IMG/VR virus record: IMGVR_UViG_3300046009_008966
Coordinates: 1 to 27,113 of that record
Origin: a virus
DNA: 27,113 bases
Strand: one strand, 5' to 3'
Shown: piece by piece, positions 15,173 to 22,199 of the stretch
Layout of the letters: each line of letters opens with the position of its first letter
How positions within the stretch are numbered: the first letter of the stretch is position 1
Translations under genes and position numbers: made by a program
The notes under the pieces: generated by a model
Told to the model about the DNA's origin: nothing
The model's database searches: none
What the model saw: only the letters and a program-made list of their open reading frames with translations

Positions 15173-15853
15173 ATGAAAAAATTATGTCCTACTTGCAAAC
15201 AAGAAAAAACTTTAGATAGTTTTAATAAGAACAAAACACGTAAAGATGGTTATCAACGTGAATGTAGAGAATGTTGTCATTCTCACCACAATAAACATTA
15301 CCATACTAAAAAATCTCCTCGATTAAAAGAAAATTTAAAAGAGGGATATAAAATATGTACTAGCTGCAATAAAGAATTACTATTTGCTAATTTTAATAAA
15401 CAAAAAGGGGGAAGATTTGGAATTAGCGGAGAATGCAAATCTTGTCTTTACTTTAGAAATAAAATATGGAAAGAAAATGGAGGAAAAGAATGGGAAAATA
15501 AGTGGTCTAAACTACAAAGACAAACCAACCCTCAATGGAAACTAAAAGCTAATCTTAGAAGTAGATACTTAGATGCGTTGAAACGCCATACCCGCGGAGG
15601 AAAAGTAAACAAATACCATTCAGCAATTGAATTGTTAGGATGTGATATAGAATTTTATAAACAGTATTTAGAACAACAATTTAAACCTGATATGACTTGG
15701 GAAAACCATGGAACATTATGGGAAATAGACCATATAAAACCATGCGCCGCCTTTGATTTAACAAATAAGCAACAACAACAAGAATGCTTTATCTATACAA
15801 ATACCCAACCATTATATTACTCAGATAATAGAATTAAAAAGGACAAATTTTAA
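15173..15853 (+). CDS. HNH homing endonuclease with two zinc ribbons
   Basis: 226 residues. The N-terminus has two zinc-ribbon-like units: C5-P-T-C8 with C31-x2-C34, and C62-T-S-C65 with C88-x2-C91, probably for DNA binding. The HNH nuclease is C-terminal: E184-I-D186-H187-I-K-P-C, then FDLTNKQQQQECF and YTNTQPLYYSDNRIKKD with N210 and N219, matching the H-N-N/H pattern. Catalytic residues look intact. It is a free-standing mobile endonuclease inserted between prohead protease and scaffold, with its own ATATTTATAA element and a terminator right after it. It does not interrupt either neighbour. Confidence 0.9.
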   Translation: MKKLCPTCKQEKTLDSFNKNKTRKDGYQRECRECCHSHHNKHYHTKKSPRLKENLKEGYKICTSCNKELLFANFNKQKGGRFGISGECKSCLYFRNKIWKENGGKEWENKWSKLQRQTNPQWKLKANLRSRYLDALKRHTRGGKVNKYHSAIELLGCDIEFYKQYLEQQFKPDMTWENHGTLWEIDHIKPCAAFDLTNKQQQQECFIYTNTQPLYYSDNRIKKDKF

Positions 15854-15880
15854 CTCCTCTATCGGTAGCTCCGTTAGACC

Positions 15881-15911
15881 AACCCTCCCCTAAAAAGGAG
15901 GGTTTCTTTTT
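15881..15911 (+). terminator. Rho-independent terminator after the HNH gene
   Basis: An 8-bp perfect stem AACCCTCC (15881-15888) / GGAGGGTT (15897-15904) has an 8-base loop and a T-rich tail TCTTTTT. It closes the long unit that begins near 5748. Confidence 0.88.
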
Positions 15912-15924
15912 GTAAATTTTTGCG

Positions 15925-16052
15925 ATTTTTATAAATTCCGATATATGTATCGATGTAATATGCTATCTACATATATAGCATCGATATTAATGTAATTTAT
16001 TACGCTTCACTGAATAAGCGTATTTCCCCTAAAAAATTTGAGGACAAGCAAA
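15925..16052 (+). promoter_or_regulatory. Structured leader and promoter region of the scaffold-capsid unit
   Basis: This gap between the terminator and scaffold start holds ATTTTTATAA (15925-15934, one mismatch to the recurring motif) and ATATGTAT (15943-15950). Two hairpins follow: ATGCTAT (15960-15966) / ATAGCAT (15975-15981), which can be extended or competed by ATCGATG (15949-15955) / CATCGAT (15979-15985); and TACGCTT (16001-16007) / AAGCGTA (16016-16022). A clear Shine-Dalgarno, GAGGA (16040-16044), precedes the ATG at 16053. Neither hairpin has a T tract, so they look like mRNA leader structure rather than terminators. Confidence 0.6.
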
Positions 16053-17066
16053 ATGAACAGCAACAGAGATTTGCTTAAAGAAGCAATCGCCGATGCTAAA
16101 GCTGTCAAAGAAACAGCAATAGCAAATGCAAAAGCCGCTCTTGAAGAAAGCTTTGGACCATTTTTGAGAGAAAAGTTAGCTGCAAAGCTATCTGAAATGG
16201 ATGAAATGGATGAAGCTAAAGAAGAGATGGAAGAAGGGTACGGGGAGGAAATGGAAGAGTCTTATAACATGGACGAAGCTGAAACTAAAATGGATGAAGC
16301 TGAGGAAGAAATGGAAGAAGGTCTTGACCTAGAAGCCCTCCTTAAAGAACTCGAAGAAGGAGATGAGATGGAAGAAGGTAAAACAGAAATGAACGAAGCT
16401 GAAGACTTACTTAACGACCCTAAGCGTTCTACTTCTCACGGAAACGTAGCTGAAGAAGAAATGGATGAAGAAGAAGAATTTAGCATTGAAGACATGTCTG
16501 AAGAAGACCTTAAAAGTTTTATCGAAGATGTAATCGCTGATATGGTTGAAGCCGGTGAATTAGAAGCTGGTGAAGATATGGAAGGCGAAGAAGAAAGTGA
16601 AGAGGAAATGATGGATGAAGAAGTTGATCTTGAAGAATTAATGGCTGAAGTTAAAAAAGCTAAAATTTCTGAAAAGAAAAAAGAAGAAGAAGGTAAAAAA
16701 GTAAAAGAAGTTGAAAAGAAACTTGAAGAAGCTTATAATACTATTAAAGAAATGAAAGCAACTTTAAGTGAAATTAATTTACTTAACGCTAAACTTCTTT
16801 ACACTAACAAAATCTTCAAATCTAAAAGTTTAACCGAATCACAAAAAGTAAAAGTGCTAACTGCTTTTGATAAAGCAACTAGCAAAAAAGAAGCTCAACT
16901 TGTATATGAAACATTACTTGAAGGTCTAAAAGAAAAGAAAGCCTCAATCAATGAATCAATGTTAGGTAGCGCTTCCAAAATAATTGGTGGTCCTGCCCCA
17001 AAACAACCTATCATCGAAGTAAACAATCAGTTTGCAAGATGGCAGAAATTAGCAGGTATTAAATAA
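16053..17066 (+). CDS. Prohead scaffold (core) protein, T4 gp22-like
   Basis: 337 residues from the ATG at 16053, preceded by GAGGA; the in-frame TTG at 16038 is rejected. T4 gp22 is 269 residues. The N-terminus MNSNRDLLKEAI carries L8-K-E10, a prohead-protease site. Residues about 50-200 are extremely acidic and repetitive (EMEEG, MDEAEEEMEEG, EEEMDEEEE), typical of a core scaffold that is digested. Residues about 205-250 form a Lys/Glu coiled coil (KKEEEGKKVKEVEKKLEEA). The C-terminus FARWQKLAGIK resembles the ARWQxLAGI ending of phage gp22 proteins. Function: an internal template for capsid assembly, cut up by the protease upstream. It is followed 32 bases later by the major capsid gene. 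Confidence 0.9.
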   Translation: MNSNRDLLKEAIADAKAVKETAIANAKAALEESFGPFLREKLAAKLSEMDEMDEAKEEMEEGYGEEMEESYNMDEAETKMDEAEEEMEEGLDLEALLKELEEGDEMEEGKTEMNEAEDLLNDPKRSTSHGNVAEEEMDEEEEFSIEDMSEEDLKSFIEDVIADMVEAGELEAGEDMEGEEESEEEMMDEEVDLEELMAEVKKAKISEKKKEEEGKKVKEVEKKLEEAYNTIKEMKATLSEINLLNAKLLYTNKIFKSKSLTESQKVKVLTAFDKATSKKEAQLVYETLLEGLKEKKASINESMLGSASKIIGGPAPKQPIIEVNNQFARWQKLAGIK

Positions 17067-17073
17067 TGTATAA
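17064..17073 (+). promoter_or_regulatory. TAATGTATAA, loose match to the recurring motif
   Basis: Spans the scaffold stop codon and keeps the TGTATAA half. It lies 25 bases before the capsid ATG and could give extra capsid transcripts. Weak. Confidence 0.3.
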
Positions 17074-17098
17074 CAATTTAAAAACCCTTTAAAAAAAC

Positions 17099-18832
17099 AT
17101 GTCACAAGTACAGCAATTATTAGAATCCGCAGCTGGCACGTGGAAAAATCTACAAAGCGACGCTGCTAAATTGGCCGGCAAATGGTCAAAAACAGGTCTC
17201 CTAGAAGGTCTAGATGAGATCAACAGAAACAATATGTCCCTATTGTTAGAAAATCAAGCCAAGCAATTGGTACTTGAATCTAACCAAATCACCTCTAACT
17301 CAGGATACAGTGTAGGAACAACAGGTGAAAACTGGGCAGGTATTGCTCTTCCTTTAGTGAGAAAAGTATTCGGTACTATCGTAGCTAAAGAATTCGTTTC
17401 TGTTCAACCTATGAACATGCCTTCAGGTCTTGTGTTCTTCTTAGATTTCCAGTATGGAAATACAAAGAATCCATTTACCTCAGGTCAATCTTTATATGGC
17501 CAAAGAAACTCATCAGGTCAATTCCCGTTCCAAACTACTGCAACTGATGGTGGTTTATATGGTGCTGGTAGATTTGCATATTCTACTAACCAGTTCTCCT
17601 CTTCAGTATGGGTATCTGCTTCTGTAAACAACATTTCTCCTACATTAGCGGCCGGTACCGGTAGTGTAGTATCTGCATCTTGGGCAGAATTAAATTTTGA
17701 TTCTACTTATTCTGCTTCCGCAGTTTCTGGTCAGATCTATAAATACACTATATCTGGTTCAACTATTAGTAATGTCTTTGATGAAGATGGTGTTAGAGCA
17801 TTTATCTTAACAAGTGGTTCATTATTTACTTCTGCAAGTATTTTACAGCAATTTACCACTTATAATTACACTGCAAATAGTATTTCATTCTTCTTTACAA
17901 GTTCTGCTAACTTTGTTGGAATTACTGCTGGAAATAATGCCTTTACTGTATTCTACAACAAAGCTACTAACTTGAACAACGAAACCTTAACCGGTAACGA
18001 TCAAAGAGGTGATTTTGAAGCAGATAGAACAGATGTATCTGTACCTAACAGCTTAAATGCTACCCAAATCGTCATCCCTGAGATTAACGTTAGAATGCAA
18101 TCTCAGCCTATCACAGCTAAAACCAAGAAATTGAAAGCTGTATGGACGCCTGAATTTGCACAAGACTTGTCTGCTTATCAGAACATCGATGCTGAAGCTG
18201 AATTAACAAACATCATGAGCGAGTATATTTCTATGGAAATTGACCTCGAAATTCTTGATATGTTAATTGAAGATGCAGCTGCTGGTACTGAATATTGGTC
18301 AGCTCTTAATAATCAGATTATTAATTCTACAGGTACCGCATTTGTAAACAACACAAGTGCTTTCTACAACACCCAAGGTCAGTGGTTCCAAACTCTTGGT
18401 ACTAAAGTACAAAAACTTAGTAACAGAATCCACCAGTTAACCTTGAGAGGTGGTGCTAATTTCATCGTTACTTCTCCAACTGTAGCAACTATCCTTGAAT
18501 CAATTCCTGGATTTGCTTCTACAAGCAATGGCGAAGCTGACCAAATGGAATATGCGTTTGGTGTTCAGAAAATGGGTTCATTAAACAGCCGCTATAAGGT
18601 TTACAAGAACCCATACATGACTGAAAACTTGATGTTGATGGGCTACAAAGGATCTCAGTTCCTAGAAACAGGTGCTGTATTTGCTCCTTATATCCCATTA
18701 ATCATGACTCCTCTTGTGTACGATCCTGATACCTTTACTCCAAGAAAAGGTCTATTGACTCGCTACGCTAAGAAGATGTTACGCCCTGAGTTCTATGCTA
18801 AGATTTATGTTAGTGGTTTAACCACTATCTAA
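17099..18832 (+). CDS. Major capsid protein, T4 gp23-like
   Basis: 577 residues (T4 gp23 is 521). The N-terminal propeptide contains GTWKNL and L-L-E sites. By eye, alignment to gp23 places the maturation cut near E60 (LVLE|SNQI), close to E65 in T4, although the residue three before the cut is Val rather than Leu/Ile. Strong gp23-type blocks follow: GIALPLVRKVFGTIVAKEFVSVQPMNMPSGLVFFLDFQYG, then in the C-terminal half MQSQPITAKTKKLKAVWTPEFAQDLSAYQNIDAEAELTNI, and NRIHQLTLRGGANFIVTSP. The ending FYAKIYVSGL is also family-like. Residues about 150-290 are a Ser/Thr-rich insertion-like region, probably surface-exposed. A strong terminator follows. Confidence 0.95.
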   Translation: MSQVQQLLESAAGTWKNLQSDAAKLAGKWSKTGLLEGLDEINRNNMSLLLENQAKQLVLESNQITSNSGYSVGTTGENWAGIALPLVRKVFGTIVAKEFVSVQPMNMPSGLVFFLDFQYGNTKNPFTSGQSLYGQRNSSGQFPFQTTATDGGLYGAGRFAYSTNQFSSSVWVSASVNNISPTLAAGTGSVVSASWAELNFDSTYSASAVSGQIYKYTISGSTISNVFDEDGVRAFILTSGSLFTSASILQQFTTYNYTANSISFFFTSSANFVGITAGNNAFTVFYNKATNLNNETLTGNDQRGDFEADRTDVSVPNSLNATQIVIPEINVRMQSQPITAKTKKLKAVWTPEFAQDLSAYQNIDAEAELTNIMSEYISMEIDLEILDMLIEDAAAGTEYWSALNNQIINSTGTAFVNNTSAFYNTQGQWFQTLGTKVQKLSNRIHQLTLRGGANFIVTSPTVATILESIPGFASTSNGEADQMEYAFGVQKMGSLNSRYKVYKNPYMTENLMLMGYKGSQFLETGAVFAPYIPLIMTPLVYDPDTFTPRKGLLTRYAKKMLRPEFYAKIYVSGLTTI

Positions 18833-18864
18833 TCTTAAAGTAAAAACTTTAGTGTGAGAAAAGA

Positions 18865-18890
18865 GCCCCGCAAATAGCGGGGCTTTTTTT
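18865..18890 (+). terminator. Strong rho-independent terminator after the capsid gene
   Basis: A 7-bp all-G/C-rich stem GCCCCGC (18865-18871) / GCGGGGC (18877-18883) with a 5-base loop is followed by seven T. Its G/C content stands out in this AT-rich sequence. Confidence 0.95.
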
Positions 18891-18891
18891 C

Positions 18892-18901
18892 ATATGTATA
18901 A
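18892..18901 (+). promoter_or_regulatory. ATATGTATAA, variant of the recurring motif
   Basis: Same variant as at 3422, directly after the capsid terminator and 4 bases before the ATG at 18906. The ATG at 18894 lies inside it. CATATG occurs on both sides as a short inverted repeat. Confidence 0.5.
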
Positions 18902-18905
18902 ACAT

Positions 18906-19160
18906 ATGTTTAATATTTTCGAGGAAATAACATGGTTGCAATTTACGAAATATCCTCGTATTGCTAAACTACCTCTTAATGAGCAAGTACAATATTACAA
19001 TCAATATTTATATGATTTATCTATTGCTAGAGCAAATTGGATAACATACCAAAATAAAGGAACTGTAGAACAATATTTAGCTCAAGAAGAATTTGATATT
19101 AATAGCGGAGATTATTATCTTATATTACAAGAAGATGGATCTAAAATTATAATAACTTAA
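18906..19160 (+). CDS. Small protein of unknown function
   Basis: 84 residues from the ATG at 18906. The ATG at 18894 is in frame but falls inside the promoter-like motif, four bases after the terminator T tract. Composition is aromatic-rich (MFNIFEEITWLQFTKYPRIAKL, YYNQYLYDLSIARANWITYQNKG) and predicts helices, with a short hydrophobic C-terminal strand pair (YYLILQEDGSKIIIT). No membrane segment or catalytic motif is seen. It starts the unit that follows the capsid gene and ends 2 bases before the next gene. Not recognised. Confidence 0.65.
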   Translation: MFNIFEEITWLQFTKYPRIAKLPLNEQVQYYNQYLYDLSIARANWITYQNKGTVEQYLAQEEFDINSGDYYLILQEDGSKIIIT

Positions 19161-19162
19161 AT

Positions 19163-19801
19163 ATGCCAAATTTACCAATATCCCAATTACCAGCAGCTGG
19201 TACTTTAACAGGACCAGAATTATTTGCTATCGTACAAGATGGTGTCACTAAACAAACTACCCTTGATGGAATTATATATGCCCAAGGAAATACTTATGGG
19301 TTATTTGCTCAAACCGATGATAGTACCCCAATAACAGGTACTACTGCAGAATTATCTTTAATAAATGGGGGGATAGGTACATTAACTGTACCCGCAAATG
19401 GATTTCAAATAGGTGATAGTTTTAGAGCAGATTTTGGTGGTCTACTTTCATCTAAAAATAATGATACTATACGAATTAGAATTAAAGCAGGTTCTGTAAT
19501 TCTAGCAGATAGTGGAACCCAAACCATGTCAACAGCCACAAACGATGTTTGGCAATTTTCTATTAATTTTACAGTTAGAACTTTAGGAGTAGCAGGTGTT
19601 GCATCAATTGTATCTCTTGGAGTATTTCATACTACAAAGCAATCTAACGGCGCCCCACAAGGATTCGCCTTTAATACAGTTAATAGTTCTAGTTTTGATA
19701 CTACAATTAGTAATACTTTAAATGTTACTGCCCAATTCAGCTCAAATGATGCATTAAATTCAATATACACAGACATATTTGTATTGAATAAAATTTACTA
19801 A
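19163..19801 (+). CDS. Phage tail or fibre-type structural protein
   Basis: 212 residues. The N-terminus PISQLPAAGTLTGPELFAIVQDGVTKQTTL is a pattern common at the start of phage tail-fibre and baseplate-attached proteins (ISQLPxxxxLtgxelxxvvQxGxTxqtT). From about residue 55, a single beta-rich domain follows (GTTAELSLIN, IRIRIKAGSVIL, NVTAQFSSNDALNSIYTDIFVLNKIY) that looks like a small jelly-roll receptor-binding or decoration domain. No cysteine cluster or membrane segment. It is 2 bases after the previous gene and is followed by a 73-base gap before the enzyme cassette. Confidence 0.75.
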   Translation: MPNLPISQLPAAGTLTGPELFAIVQDGVTKQTTLDGIIYAQGNTYGLFAQTDDSTPITGTTAELSLINGGIGTLTVPANGFQIGDSFRADFGGLLSSKNNDTIRIRIKAGSVILADSGTQTMSTATNDVWQFSINFTVRTLGVAGVASIVSLGVFHTTKQSNGAPQGFAFNTVNSSSFDTTISNTLNVTAQFSSNDALNSIYTDIFVLNKIY

Positions 19802-19844
19802 TTTAATTTTTTTATAACTTTCTGTACTTATAGGTATTTTTACT

Positions 19845-19854
19845 ATATGTATAG
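19845..19854 (+). promoter_or_regulatory. ATATGTATAG, variant of the recurring motif
   Basis: Nine of ten bases match ATATGTATAA. It lies in the gap at 19802-19874, 20 bases before the pentein ATG. No terminator is seen in this gap. Confidence 0.4.
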
Positions 19855-19874
19855 GAAACATAAAAATAGTTACA

Positions 19875-20789
19875 ATGAAAGAAACACCTTCACAGTTGCC
19901 ATTACAAAGTTATGTAATGAATTTCCCCTTTACTCTATCCACAGAAACTCCTAATAATGCTTGGATGGAAGAATTATCTCCTAAAGATTTACATATAAAC
20001 AAACGTAAAGCTTACAAACAATTTATGGATTTGTATAACTTTATGGCAGGACAATCTTTAGTGTATTTATTACCTTCAAAAGGTAATTTTCAAGACCAAG
20101 TATATGTTGCTAATTTAGGAATATATTTACCTCATATCGAAGGAGAAAACCACATTATATTATCTAATTTTACATCTAAACCAAGACAAGGTGAAGAGCT
20201 TATAGGACAAGAATTTTTTACACAACTTGGTTATACAGCAGCTATCTGCCCATTTAAATGGGAAGGCGAAGCTGATCTGAAATATCTATATGATAACATT
20301 TATATTGGAGGATATGGTATTAGATCTGAACTAGAAGCATACAAATGGATGGAAGAATCATATGACATGAAGATTATACCTGTTAATATGGTAGATAATT
20401 ATTTATATCATTTAGATTGCTCTATATTTACATTAAATTGTGAACAATCTCTCATATGCACTGAATTATTTGAAATCGAAGAACTCAAAGAAATAGAAAA
20501 ACACACAGAAATCATATCTGTCAGCACAGACGATGCCTTATGTGGCATCACAAACTCAGTTAGACTAGGTAATATGGTACTATGTGCTTCTAATATTCAC
20601 GAAATGAAACACACAGATGAATATTATCAAGAGGAAAAAAACAAAATAGCAACATTAGAAAAAGTATGCTCTGATGCAGCTATGGAGCCTGTATTTTTTA
20701 ACCTATCTGAGTTTATGAAATCAGGAGCATTGTTGTCCTGTATGGTAATGCATTTGAATAGAGTAGATCACAATAAAATCCTACTTTAA
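19875..20789 (+). CDS. Pentein-superfamily hydrolase/amidinotransferase (COG1834-like)
   Basis: 304 residues. Penteins act on guanidine groups (arginine, methylarginines, agmatine) through a Cys-His pair. The N-terminus PFTLSTETPNNAWM matches the N-P/A-WM start of dimethylargininase-like proteins. E130-G-E-A-D134 in KWEGEADLKYL is the acidic substrate-binding patch, followed by IYIGGYGIRSELEAY. H179 in YLYHLDCSIFTLN is the catalytic His, and C289 in SGALLSCMVMHLN near the C-terminus is the nucleophile. All expected active-site positions look intact, so the enzyme is probably active, but the substrate is unknown. No signal peptide or membrane segment. The stop overlaps the next ATG by one base, coupling it to the decarboxylase-like gene. 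Unusual for a phage. Confidence 0.85.
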   Translation: MKETPSQLPLQSYVMNFPFTLSTETPNNAWMEELSPKDLHINKRKAYKQFMDLYNFMAGQSLVYLLPSKGNFQDQVYVANLGIYLPHIEGENHIILSNFTSKPRQGEELIGQEFFTQLGYTAAICPFKWEGEADLKYLYDNIYIGGYGIRSELEAYKWMEESYDMKIIPVNMVDNYLYHLDCSIFTLNCEQSLICTELFEIEELKEIEKHTEIISVSTDDALCGITNSVRLGNMVLCASNIHEMKHTDEYYQEEKNKIATLEKVCSDAAMEPVFFNLSEFMKSGALLSCMVMHLNRVDHNKILL

Positions 20790-21508
20790 TGGCACAGAAA
20801 CTTGACGAATGGCTAAATGGCGAAGTTGCTGAACTATGTAAACTTCCTGTAGGAACTTTAAGTAATACTTTTTTCTTTAGAGACCCTGCCCGCCCTAACT
20901 ACACAGATTATACTCATTTCTTTGCACCAGCAGATGGCACTATATTATATCAAAAATATATTTACAATCCTAAAGAACCAGTAATAGAAATTAAAGGCGT
21001 AGAGTATACACTACAAGAAGTAATGTGCGACCCTGATTACAATAAACCATCGTTAGTAATCGGTATATTCATGTCATTTTACGACCCTCATATCATTCGC
21101 ATACCCTACCGCGGCACAATAAAATATGCGCATATAGACAGTATAGAATCATATAATATGCCAATGTTAGCGGTTGAAAAGGATTTATTACGTAAAGTTA
21201 TAAATCCAAATAATTTAGGTTATTTAAAAAATAACGAAAGAATGAAAATATCTGTTGAATCAAATCCATTGAATTATCAATATACAATGTGTTTAGTTGC
21301 AGATGAAGATGTAGATGTTATAGCTCCCTTTAAAGAACAACAAGAACTTTGTAATCAAAATGAAAGATTTGGATTAGTTAGATGGGGAAGTCAAACCGAA
21401 TTAATTTTACCATTTGACGATAGATTCGAATTTGAGTTATGTCAAGAAGATCATACCCACATTCAAGCAGGGTTAGATCCTTTGGTAAAATTAAATTTTA
21501 ATTTATGA
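20789..21508 (+). CDS. Phosphatidylserine-decarboxylase-like enzyme
   Basis: 239 residues. The protein matches the short, soluble PSD branch (archaetidylserine-decarboxylase-like) in order: FFFRDPARPNYTDYTHFFAPADG with D49; IKGVEYTL; IGIFMSFYDPHIIRIPYRGTI with H101 in H-x-x-R-x-P; NNERMKISVES; CLVADEDVDVIAPF; and NERFGLVRWGSQTELILPF with the self-cleaving G200-S201. In this family the serine becomes the pyruvoyl cofactor after cleavage, giving an alpha and a beta chain. The D, H and S needed for this appear present. There is no transmembrane segment, unlike some bacterial PSDs. The substrate may be phosphatidylserine or a related amino acid. It overlaps the pentein gene by 1 base and PhoH by 4. 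Confidence 0.85.
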   Translation: MAQKLDEWLNGEVAELCKLPVGTLSNTFFFRDPARPNYTDYTHFFAPADGTILYQKYIYNPKEPVIEIKGVEYTLQEVMCDPDYNKPSLVIGIFMSFYDPHIIRIPYRGTIKYAHIDSIESYNMPMLAVEKDLLRKVINPNNLGYLKNNERMKISVESNPLNYQYTMCLVADEDVDVIAPFKEQQELCNQNERFGLVRWGSQTELILPFDDRFEFELCQEDHTHIQAGLDPLVKLNFNL

Positions 21509-22173
21509 AAGAACCCAACAGGGAACGAAAAAGAGAAATAAAATCCATAAGCGCCGTGCAACTAAATCAAGAACAAAAAGAAGCAAAACAATTAATAATG
21601 GACAACCAAGTTGTTGTCATTACAGGTAGGGCAGGTAGCGGAAAGAGTTTAGTTTGTGCACAAGCCGCCCTAGACTTTCTTAAAAAGAAACAAATTAAAT
21701 GTATCTATAATACTAGAGCCGCTATCGAAGTTGGAAAATCACTAGGATATCTTCCCGGAGCTCTAAACGAAAAATTTGATCCTTATATGGAAGCTCTTGT
21801 AGAAAATCTAAGTAAATGTTGTACTAATAAAGATGAAGTTCCTAAATTAATACAAGAAGAAAAGGTTAAAGCTTTACCGGTGCAATTTATCCGAGGTAAA
21901 ACTATAGAAGACATATTAATTGTAGAAGAAGCTCAAAATTTAACCAAAGCTGAAATGTTAGCTATTTTAACTCGTTTAGGAAAAACTGGAAAAATAGTAA
22001 TAAATGGCGATAACGAACAAACCGATATAAGAACCCCAACTGGAGAAATAAATGGTTTATCATATGCTATTGAACTTTCTAAAAAAATAGAAGAAATCAA
22101 ATGGATTAAATTAAAAGAAAATCATAGATCTGATTTGGTTGGGAAGATATTAGACTATGAATATGGAGGTTAA
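21505..22173 (+). CDS. PhoH-like ATPase
   Basis: 222 residues. Walker A is G41-R-A-G-S-G-K47-S48 and Walker B is DILIVEEAQN (about 136-145), the VEEAQN form typical of PhoH. Other family blocks include NTRAAIEVGKSLGYLPG (about 69-85, with a KFDPYMEAL region after it), KALPVQFIRGKTIED, and NGDNEQTDIRTP (sensor-like). PhoH proteins are P-loop ATPases, often linked to RNA metabolism, and are very common in marine phages; their phage role is unresolved. The N-terminal 20 residues are basic. The start overlaps the PSD-like stop as ATGA, so the three genes 19875-22173 form one coupled cassette. Confidence 0.92.
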   Translation: MKEPNRERKREIKSISAVQLNQEQKEAKQLIMDNQVVVITGRAGSGKSLVCAQAALDFLKKKQIKCIYNTRAAIEVGKSLGYLPGALNEKFDPYMEALVENLSKCCTNKDEVPKLIQEEKVKALPVQFIRGKTIEDILIVEEAQNLTKAEMLAILTRLGKTGKIVINGDNEQTDIRTPTGEINGLSYAIELSKKIEEIKWIKLKENHRSDLVGKILDYEYGG

Positions 22174-22181
22174 AATCTTTC

Positions 22182-22191
22182 ATATTTATAA
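22182..22191 (+). promoter_or_regulatory. ATATTTATAA upstream motif
   Basis: Exact match followed by TAAAA, in the 26-base gap after PhoH, ending 8 bases before the ATG at 22200. Confidence 0.6.
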
Positions 22192-22199
22192 TAAAAAGC

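Noticed and set aside
15853-15905. tRNA-like stretch (GGTAGCTC resembling a D-arm)
   Set aside because: No T-arm GGTTCGA, no acceptor stem pairing and no anticodon arm; the following hairpin is a terminator.
16038-16052. TTG start for the scaffold gene
   Set aside because: The ATG at 16053 has a well-spaced GAGGA, while the TTG lies before the Shine-Dalgarno itself.
20789-21508. Loss of the catalytic His in the PSD-like enzyme (Arg at the second His position)
   Set aside because: Against long bacterial PSDs it looked changed, but the short PSD branch has H-x-x-R-x-P, which this protein matches.
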